DNA of 64,000 nt from an uncultured Clostridia bacterium (lineage in GTDB: Bacteria > Bacillota > Clostridia > Oscillospirales > Oscillospiraceae), in NCBI GenBank assembly GCA_947649615.1, contig CANSSG010000004.1, forward strand, positions 1-64,000, read 5' to 3'. A program made the position numbers and the translations under genes. The notes below the pieces were generated by a model. It made no database searches, was not told where the DNA came from, and saw only the letters and a program-made list of their open reading frames with translations. Numbering within the stretch: the stretch's first letter is position 1; each line of letters starts with the position of its first letter. Shown one piece after another: positions 58,177 through 64,000 of this stretch.

Positions 58177-60630
58177 TCACAGCTTCGTGATGTGCTGGCC
58201 GGCAACCTTCAGCATCAGCTTCTTCGTCCCCGCGCCGTCAAAGGCCACCTCAAGCAGCGCGTCATTGCCCATAGGCCGGACCGACAGCACCATCCCCTTG
58301 CCGAACGTGCGGTGCTCAATGGCATCCCCCTTCTCCAAGGACAGCAGGCCGGAGGCCGGGGCGGCGCTGGGCGCGGTGAAGCCCGTGTCCCGCAAGGGAC
58401 GGGGCTGGCGGCTGGACCGGGTATACATCTGGCTGCGGGCCGGCCCGCCTTCCGGCGCGCAGGTGGATGCGCCGGAAGCCCCTTCTCCGCCGCTCCAGGG
58501 GGCATGCGGCTCCCGCTTGCTCTGCCAGTCTACCGGTTCGGCGGGAAGCTCCTCCAAAAAACGGGAGGGGCGGTTGCTGCTGGTGCGGCCGTACAGCATC
58601 CGCTGGCGGGCGGTGGTCATGGTCAGACGCTCTCGGGCGCGGGTCATGGCCACGTAGCACAGGCGGCGCTCCTCCTCCATTTCTTCCTCCTCCCCTGCCG
58701 CGCGGAGACCGGGGAAAACGCCTTCGTCCATGCCTACTACATATACGTTAGGGAATTCCAGGCCCTTGGCGCTGTGCATCGTCATGAGAGACACCCAGTC
58801 GTCGCTTTCGGAGGAATTGTCCAGGTCTGTGTACAGGGCTACGCTGTCCAAAAAGCCCGCCAAGGAAGAATCGTCAGGGCTGTTCTCCAAAAAGCCCAGG
58901 ATGCTGGAACGAAGTTCCTGGACGTTCTCAATACGGCCCCGGCTCTCCATGTCCTTTTTCTCCTCAAGGGCCTTGATGTAACGGCTCTTTTCGCACAGTT
59001 CATCGTACAACTCCGGCAGGGCCAGCGTTTCTTCCAGTTCACGCAGCTCCGATATCACGGCAGTAAAGGCCAACAGCTTGACAGCGGTGGTCTTGAGGGC
59101 GGGGTATTGGTCCGCGTGAGAAAGGATGTCCCAGAGACTAACGCCTTGTTCCGCCGCAAGCTGGGCCGCGCGGTCCATGGTAGTGCCGCCAATTCCGCGG
59201 GCGGGGACGTTCACAATGCGGCGTAAGCGCAGGTCGTCGGCTGGGTTGTTGATGACGCACAAATAGGCCAGCATATCCTTGACCTCCGCGCGGTCGAAGA
59301 ATTTCATGCCGCCGTAGACCTTGTAGGGAATGCCGTTGCGCTTGAGGGCCATTTCCAGGGCGTTGGACTGGGCGTTCATCCGGTAAAGCACCGCATTGTC
59401 GCGCCAATCCTCCTGCCTGGCCCGGCTCTCCAATATCTTGCCCGCAATGTAGTTGGCCTCGTCCGTTTCGCTGAATACCGTCTTGACCAGAACCTTCTCC
59501 CCCGGGCCGGACTGGGTCCAGAGGGTCTTGCCTTTGCGCCCGGCGTTGTTCTTGATTACCGCGTTGGCCGCGTCCAGAATATTCTGGGTGGAGCGGTAGT
59601 TCTGCTCCAGACGGATGGTGCGGCAGGAGGCGTACTGCTTCTCGAAGTTCAGGATGTTCTCAATGTTCGCGCCCCGGAAACGGTAGATGGATTGGTCGTC
59701 GTCCCCCACTACGCAGATGTTCTCGTACCCGCCCGCCAGCAGACGGGCCAGCATGTACTGCAAATGGTTGGTGTCCTGGTACTCGTCGATGAGGACGTAG
59801 CGGAATTTCCGCTGGTAATAGTCTCGGACCTCCGGGTCCTTTTGCAGAAGGTGGACGGTGTGCAGTATGATATCGTCAAAGTCCATGGCGTTGGCTTCCC
59901 GCAGGCGGCGCTGGTAGCCTGCGTATATTTCCGCGATGCGGGGCATCCGCCAGTCGTGGGACGTGCGGGTCTCCTGGGCAAACTGCTCGGGCGTCCAGTC
60001 CTTGTCCTTGGCGTTGGATATGATGGACAGCACAGAACGGGGCTGGAACTCCTTCTCATCCAGGCTCAGCGCCTTCAGCACGTCCTTGATGACCCGCTTG
60101 CTGTCGTCTGTGTCGTAAATGGTGAAATTGCTGTCAAATCCGGCGCCTAAACGCTCTACGTCCCGCCGGAGGATGCGGATGCAGGCCGAATGGAACGTCG
60201 CCGCCCAAATATCCCGGGACGCGGGGCCGCACATCCGCTCCAAACGCTCCTTCAGCTCCCCCGCCGCCTTGTTGGTGAACGTGATGGCGATCACAGACCA
60301 GGGTACCGCCGGCTCAACGGCGCATAGGCGGACCGCTTCCCGCCAGTCCTCCGGGGATGGGGCCTCCGGGAAATTCTCCAAAAAGGCCAAGTCCTGTTCG
60401 CCCGCCCAATCGGGAACCTCCTCCGTGTCCGCGCCCCGGCCAAAGGTCAGCAGGTTGTCTACGCGGTTGATCAGTACCGTGGTCTTGCCGCTGCCCGCGC
60501 CGGCCAGCAGCAGCAATGGGCCTTCCGCAGCCAGCACCGCGTCCCGCTGGCGGGGGTTCATCCGGGCGTAGCGGCGGGCTATCACCGCCCGGCGGGCGGC
60601 GGCGTACCGTTGGTTGAAATCTTTGGTCAT
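58177..60630 (-). CDS. pcrA: UvrD/PcrA family DNA helicase
   Basis: An 817-residue superfamily 1 helicase. Walker A is AGAGSGKTTVLINRV (about 41-55), followed by ITFTNKAAGELKER, the DExx box VLIDEYQDTN, QSIYRFRGA and the C-terminal motifs LMTMHSAKGLEFPNVYVVG and RARERL. An insertion of about 30 acidic residues near residue 60-100 (EEVPDWAGEQDLAFLEN) is unusual. ATG 60630 lacks a strong site. It is upstream of polC in an operon. PcrA and UvrD are not distinguishable here. Confidence 0.93.
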   Translation of the reverse strand: MTKDFNQRYAAARRAVIARRYARMNPRQRDAVLAAEGPLLLLAGAGSGKTTVLINRVDNLLTFGRGADTEEVPDWAGEQDLAFLENFPEAPSPEDWREAVRLCAVEPAVPWSVIAITFTNKAAGELKERLERMCGPASRDIWAATFHSACIRILRRDVERLGAGFDSNFTIYDTDDSKRVIKDVLKALSLDEKEFQPRSVLSIISNAKDKDWTPEQFAQETRTSHDWRMPRIAEIYAGYQRRLREANAMDFDDIILHTVHLLQKDPEVRDYYQRKFRYVLIDEYQDTNHLQYMLARLLAGGYENICVVGDDDQSIYRFRGANIENILNFEKQYASCRTIRLEQNYRSTQNILDAANAVIKNNAGRKGKTLWTQSGPGEKVLVKTVFSETDEANYIAGKILESRARQEDWRDNAVLYRMNAQSNALEMALKRNGIPYKVYGGMKFFDRAEVKDMLAYLCVINNPADDLRLRRIVNVPARGIGGTTMDRAAQLAAEQGVSLWDILSHADQYPALKTTAVKLLAFTAVISELRELEETLALPELYDELCEKSRYIKALEEKKDMESRGRIENVQELRSSILGFLENSPDDSSLAGFLDSVALYTDLDNSSESDDWVSLMTMHSAKGLEFPNVYVVGMDEGVFPGLRAAGEEEEMEEERRLCYVAMTRARERLTMTTARQRMLYGRTSSNRPSRFLEELPAEPVDWQSKREPHAPWSGGEGASGASTCAPEGGPARSQMYTRSSRQPRPLRDTGFTAPSAAPASGLLSLEKGDAIEHRTFGKGMVLSVRPMGNDALLEVAFDGAGTKKLMLKVAGQHITKL

Positions 60631-60753
60631 GTGGTGTTCTCGTCTCTCTTTCCCAGGGCATGCCTGAAAATGGCAAGCGCCTGAACAGCGGCCCTCTTCC
60701 CGCCCCTGCCCATCCTGCCCCGTCTCAAGCAAGCCCTAATATTCTCATCCCCT

Positions 60754-60782
60754 ATTTTACTATCCTTCGGCGGCTGGGTCAA
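60754..60782 (-). promoter_or_regulatory. Promoter of pcrA-polC
   Basis: On the minus strand TTGACC (60782-60777), a 17-base spacer and TAAAAT (60759-60754), 120 bases before the start codon. Confidence 0.7.
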
Positions 60783-60852
60783 CGGGTTTTTTGCCTTGCC
60801 CGGCGAAAAAACATCCCGCCCTTGTCCATTCCGCCATTTATGAAACAAGCCC

Positions 60853-60881
60853 TTGTATTATAAGCCGGTTTGCGGTAGAAT
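60853..60881 (+). promoter_or_regulatory. Promoter of rsmD-coaD
   Basis: TTGTAT (60853-60858), a 17-base spacer and TAGAAT (60876-60881), 64 bases before rsmD. The rest of 60631-60944 holds only the divergent pcrA promoter. Confidence 0.7.
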
Positions 60882-60944
60882 ACGGGTATCATGCAATGCG
60901 GGGCGTCCAAGCCCCCGTTCAATGCAAGCAGAAAGGGAGAAATC

Positions 60945-61502
60945 ATGCGAGTCATTACCGGAACCGCACGGGGAAGGCGGTTGAAAGAATTGTCGGGTCT
61001 CGAAACCCGCCCAACTGCCAGCCGCGTTAAAGAAGGCATCTTTAATATCATCCAGTTCGATATCGAGGGAAGAAGGATTTTAGACCTATTCGCCGGGACA
61101 GGCCAGCTCGGCATCGAAGCGCTCAGCCGCGGCGCGGCGTCCGCCGTCTTCGTGGAGCAGCGCAGGGACGCCGTGTCCCTTATCCAGGATAACCTGAAGC
61201 TTACCGGGTTGGAAAAAAATGCCAGGGTCATCTGCGGGGAGGCGGGCGCGTTCCTCTCCTCTGCCAGGGAGAAGTTCGACATCATCTTTATGGACCCCCC
61301 CTACCCGGCGAATTTATGGAAAAATACGTTATTTGCCATCTCTCAGTTTGACATTTTGTCGAACCATGGTATAATAGTCTGTGAATCTCCCGCCAGTTTG
61401 GACATGCCCGCTATGGAGCCGCCCTACTTCCTGCGGAAAACTTACCGCTATGGAAATACTAAAATTACCACCTTCTTCCGGGAGGAGGGCGCGGAATCAT
61501 GA
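60945..61502 (+). CDS. rsmD: 16S rRNA (guanine-966-N2)-methyltransferase
   Basis: A 185-residue RNA methyltransferase. The start MRVITGTARGRRL is typical. Motif I is ILDLFAGTGQLGIEALSRGA (about 45-64), and the N6/N2 amine signature DPPYP at about 123. It modifies G966 of 16S rRNA. ATG 60945 follows AAAGGGAG. The start of coaD overlaps its stop in an ATGA (61499-61502), a classic pair in Firmicutes. Confidence 0.96.
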   Translation: MRVITGTARGRRLKELSGLETRPTASRVKEGIFNIIQFDIEGRRILDLFAGTGQLGIEALSRGAASAVFVEQRRDAVSLIQDNLKLTGLEKNARVICGEAGAFLSSAREKFDIIFMDPPYPANLWKNTLFAISQFDILSNHGIIVCESPASLDMPAMEPPYFLRKTYRYGNTKITTFFREEGAES

Positions 61503-61984
61503 GGACCGCCGTCTGCCCAGGCAGCTTTGACCCGATTACCGTGGGCCATTTGGACCTTGTCTGCCGCGCAGCCGCTATTTTTGACCAGGTCGTCCTATGC
61601 GTCATGGTCAATGGCGAAAAACGGCATATGTTCTCCTTGGAAGAACGGCTGGAACTGGCCCGCGCCGCGACAGCGGCGCTGCCTAACGTCCGCGCGGAAG
61701 CCTGCGGCGGACTGCTGGCTGAGTTCGCGAAGGACCAGGGCGCCTGCGCCCTGGTCAAGGGCGTCAGAGGCGGAGGAGACCTGGACTGGGAAACGCAGAT
61801 GGCGCAGATCAACCGGGACCTCAACCCGGGGCTGGACACCATCCTCCTCCCCGCGCGGCCCGAACACCTGCACATCAGTTCTACCCTGGCCCGGGAGATG
61901 CTCCGCCATCACCAGGACTTGGAACGCTATATCCCCGCCGGCGCTATGGACGCCTTGAATCGGATCAGACAAGGAAAGGTATGA
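61499..61984 (+). CDS. coaD: Phosphopantetheine adenylyltransferase
   Basis: A 161-residue enzyme that adenylates 4'-phosphopantetheine in the fourth step of CoA synthesis. The nucleotidyltransferase motif is PGSFDPITVGHLDLV (about 7-21) and the second motif, KGVRGGGDLDWE. Length is typical. Its ATG overlaps the rsmD stop. CoA is the product used by AcsB and AdhE encoded elsewhere in the window. Confidence 0.96.
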   Translation: MRTAVCPGSFDPITVGHLDLVCRAAAIFDQVVLCVMVNGEKRHMFSLEERLELARAATAALPNVRAEACGGLLAEFAKDQGACALVKGVRGGGDLDWETQMAQINRDLNPGLDTILLPARPEHLHISSTLAREMLRHHQDLERYIPAGAMDALNRIRQGKV

Positions 61985-61991
61985 TGTTATT

Positions 61992-62501
61992 ATGGCTAAC
62001 GACGTGTTTTATTTGATTGATCTGCTCTATGAAATGATCGACGGCGCGAGAAGCGTGGCCTTCTCCCCGGATAAATGCACCATTATCCGGGACGACGCGC
62101 TGGAGCTGCTGGAACAGCTCCGGGGCGAGCTGCCCGCCGAATTGAAAAAAGCCCAGGATTTGATCCGGCGCAGGGACGATTACGTGGAAGAAGCCAAAAA
62201 AGAAGCCGAACGCATCCGCCGGCAGGCGGAACTGGACGCGAAAACCATCGTGGGCGAGAGCGAAATCGCCCGGGTGGCCCGGGACAAGGCCCGGGATATG
62301 GTCACCCAGGCCAACGACCGCTCGAAGGCAATCATCAGCGTGGCCAACGAGTACACCGACGACGCCCTCCGCCGTACCGAGGAGGCAATCCAGCAGGCGT
62401 TGGAGGAGGTCCGGGAATCCCGCGCCAGGTTCCGCGCCGTCTCAAGAGAGAAATTGCAGTCCCAACAGGCCGCCCGCGCCGAGGAGCATGGGCAGAAATA
62501 G
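61992..62501 (+). CDS. Coiled-coil DivIVA/ATP-synthase-b-like protein
   Basis: A 169-residue cytoplasmic protein, almost all coiled coil after residue 30, with repeated charged heptads (EEAKKEAERIRRQAELDAKT, RRTEEAIQQALEEVRESRARF). Such proteins follow coaD in many Clostridia and are annotated as ATPase-like or DivIVA-like; the role is unknown. There is no membrane helix. It starts seven bases after coaD and ends just before a terminator. It may form an intracellular filament or division-site scaffold. Confidence 0.82.
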   Translation: MANDVFYLIDLLYEMIDGARSVAFSPDKCTIIRDDALELLEQLRGELPAELKKAQDLIRRRDDYVEEAKKEAERIRRQAELDAKTIVGESEIARVARDKARDMVTQANDRSKAIISVANEYTDDALRRTEEAIQQALEEVRESRARFRAVSREKLQSQQAARAEEHGQK

Positions 62502-62581
62502 ATGGAGCATACATAGTTGGACGCGGAGGCAGGAGCCTGCGCGCCCTTCCTTTTGGAGAAATATGCGCCGTATACGCACAT

Positions 62582-62622
62582 CCGTCCGCCCTGCGCCGAA
62601 TCGCTTGGCGGACGGTTTTTTT
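62582..62622 (+). terminator. Terminator of rsmD-coaD-coiled-coil operon
   Basis: CCGTCCGCC pairs with GGCGGACGG around a 16-base loop, then T7. Confidence 0.9.
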
Positions 62623-62718
62623 GTGCCGGTTTGTAGAACAAGCGTTTTCTGTCCCAAATTCTTTCACTTTTTGCGTATATTCGACAGTTTTCCTGGTGAA
62701 AAAATTTGTAATTCGCTA

Positions 62719-62747
62719 TTGCTTTTCTGACTGGATTGCCGTATACT
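62719..62747 (+). promoter_or_regulatory. Promoter of the dcw cluster (mraZ)
   Basis: TTGCTT (62719-62724), a 17-base spacer and TATACT (62742-62747). Confidence 0.75.
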
Positions 62748-62754
62748 TAATGAT

Positions 62755-62784
62755 GTGGTGAAAAGTGGGGCAAAGTAGTGCACT
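62755..62784 (+). promoter_or_regulatory. Probable MraZ operator of direct repeats
   Basis: Three repeats with exact 10-base spacing: GTGGTGaaaa, GTGGGGcaaa, GTAGTGcact. MraZ binds direct G-rich repeats of one-turn period before its own gene. They lie just after the -10 box. Confidence 0.65.
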
Positions 62785-62885
62785 TTCCCTGTTGCAGCCA
62801 CAGGCGGGGCCGTCTGTTCCCCCTCGCTCCCTTCTTGACGGCCCGGCTGTGCGCCGGGACTGCGGCGGGAAAGGCGGCGGGCTTC

Positions 62886-63302
62886 GTGATCGGCCAGTAT
62901 CAACACAATATCGACGCTAAGGGCCGCCTGTTTATCCCCGCCAAGTTCCGGGAAGAGCTGGGGGATTCCTTCTATGTCGCCATCGGCCTGGACGGATGCC
63001 TGTCGGTTTACTCCGATACCAAGTGGGAGGACTTGATGGCTAAGTTCCACGCCCTGCCGGTCTCCCAGGCCACGAAGATGCGCGCCTTCTTCGCCAAGGC
63101 CGCCAAGTGCGAGCCGGACGCCCAGGGGCGCATCCTTATCCCCGCCCACCTGCGGCAGTATGCCGCCCTGGAACGGGAAGTGATTATCAACGGTATGTCC
63201 AAATGCCTGGAGCTTTGGAATCCGGAGCGCTGGGCGCCTATTGAGGACGCCGGACTTGATCCGGAAAATCTGGCCGCGGCGATGGAAGAATTGGGCTTCT
63301 GA
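62886..63302 (+). CDS. mraZ: Transcriptional regulator MraZ
   Basis: A 138-residue regulator of the division and cell-wall cluster, made of two AbrB-like halves: IGQYQHNIDAKGRLFIPAKFR (about 2-21) and PDAQGRILIPAHLRQYAALE (about 77-96). GTG 62886 was chosen: it starts right at the conserved Gly-x-Tyr-x-His region (the usual MraZ opening is MFxGxYxH), with AAGG 11 bases upstream, and gives the family's usual length. A longer frame from 62778 would read through the operator repeats. It probably represses its own operon. Confidence 0.92.
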   Translation: MIGQYQHNIDAKGRLFIPAKFREELGDSFYVAIGLDGCLSVYSDTKWEDLMAKFHALPVSQATKMRAFFAKAAKCEPDAQGRILIPAHLRQYAALEREVIINGMSKCLELWNPERWAPIEDAGLDPENLAAAMEELGF

Positions 63303-63319
63303 TGGAATTTGTGTGAACT

Positions 63320-64000
63320 ATGGAAAAAAATTATGGGCATAAGCCCGTCCTTCTTGAAGAGTGCCTGGACGCCCTGGCGGTTAAGCCGGACGGGGTCTAC
63401 CTGGACGGTACGCTGGGCAGGGCGGGGCATTCGCTGGAAATCCTCCGCCGCCTGACGGCGGGAGGGCGGCTCATTGGAATCGACCGGGATATGGCCGCTA
63501 TAGAAGCCGCAAAAGAGCGGCTGGCGGAATTTGAGGGCCAGGTCACCTTGGTCCATGGAAATTTCGCGGATTTGGAAAATATTTTGCAGGATTTGGGCAT
63601 AACAGCCATAGACGGCATGCTGTTTGACCTGGGGGTGTCCTCCCCCCAATTGGACGAGCCGTCCAGGGGGTTCAGCTACATGCACGACGCACCCCTGGAT
63701 ATGCGTATGGACGAATCCGCCCCGCTGACCGCCCGGGAGGTGGTCAATACCTGGAGCGGGGACGAACTAAAGCGCATCCTCTTCGAATACGGCGAGGAAC
63801 GGTTCGCGCCCCAGATCGCCCGGGCCATCGTCCGGCACAGGGAGGACAAGCCTATTGAGACAACGACGGAATTGGTGGAGATTATCCGCGCGGCAATGCC
63901 TGCCGCCGCGCTACGGGAGAAGCAGCACCCTGCCAAACGCTCCTTCCAGGCTATCCGGATCGCCGTCAACGGCGAATTGGACGCCCTGCCCCCTATGCTG
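63320..64000 (+). CDS. rsmH: 16S rRNA (cytosine-1402-N4)-methyltransferase, partial
   Basis: The first 227 residues of RsmH (MraW), running off the right edge. It begins [19 protein letters not shown]; motif I is [19 protein letters not shown] (about 27-45), and the family segment [22 protein letters not shown] follows (about 99-120). The late residues [17 protein letters not shown] are conserved. It lies 17 bases after mraZ, in the standard mraZ-rsmH order of a dcw cluster. The ribosome site is weak, so translation may be coupled to mraZ. Confidence 0.95.
   Translation, partial: MEKNYGHKPVLLEECLDALAVKPDGVYLDGTLGRAGHSLEILRRLTAGGRLIGIDRDMAAIEAAKERLAEFEGQVTLVHGNFADLENILQDLGITAIDGMLFDLGVSSPQLDEPSRGFSYMHDAPLDMRMDESAPLTAREVVNTWSGDELKRILFEYGEERFAPQIARAIVRHREDKPIETTTELVEIIRAAMPAAALREKQHPAKRSFQAIRIAVNGELDALPPML

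Overview
The window is a G+C-rich, densely coded stretch of a low-redox, Gram-positive-type anaerobe, most likely a member of the Clostridia (Oscillospiraceae-like by gene style; this is inference). The reasons are PolC-type replicase, MreB, MraZ/RsmH at the start of a dcw cluster, LuxS, rubrerythrin, S-layer homology repeats, strong AAGGAGG ribosome sites, sigma-A type promoters, and carbon monoxide dehydrogenase/acetyl-CoA synthase genes next to AdhE.

Layout. 1-8.5 kb: end of an unidentified gene, a methyltransferase, cysteine synthase, a TetR regulator divergent from a microprotein-esterase pair, a thioredoxin-lipoprotein/CXXC microprotein/membrane ferredoxin electron-transfer operon, an M3 peptidase with S-layer repeats, and a VanZ protein. 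8.5-21.4 kb: AI-2E family permease, adhE, a GNAT gene, then a minus-strand cooS-cooC-acsB operon, polyphosphate kinase and rubrerythrin. 21.5-32.4 kb: an Asn/Gln-only microprotein, cation antiporter, SPFH protein, manganese exporter, a recQ broken by one frameshift, mreB, comF and several membrane proteins. 32.6-40.2 kb: polA-rimI-GNAT, a repeat-bearing lipoprotein and a glycerol-3-phosphate-dehydrogenase-like flavoprotein trio. 40.2-48.4 kb: IS21 istB remnant, two DEAD-box helicases, luxS, cysS-cysE preceded by a long structured transcribed region, and an orphan peptide-binding lipoprotein. 48.5-52.1 kb: a second cooS with a cooF-like ferredoxin and an FAD oxidoreductase. 52.2-54 kb: a GntR-independent, XRE/AbrB-regulated ABC exporter. 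54.2-64 kb: polC, pcrA/uvrD, rsmD-coaD, a coiled-coil protein, mraZ and the start of rsmH.

How it fits together. Three loci that handle reducing power or one-carbon units (adhE, cooS-cooC-acsB, cooS2-cooF-oxidoreductase) each carry a Rex-like 18-bp palindrome just downstream of a promoter, suggesting one NADH/NAD+ switch. The second CooS keeps every metal-cluster cysteine and histidine ligand but has lost the proton-relay histidines and the catalytic lysine, so it may do something other than ordinary CO oxidation. The genes for the corrinoid protein and methyltransferase of the Wood-Ljungdahl pathway are not in the window.
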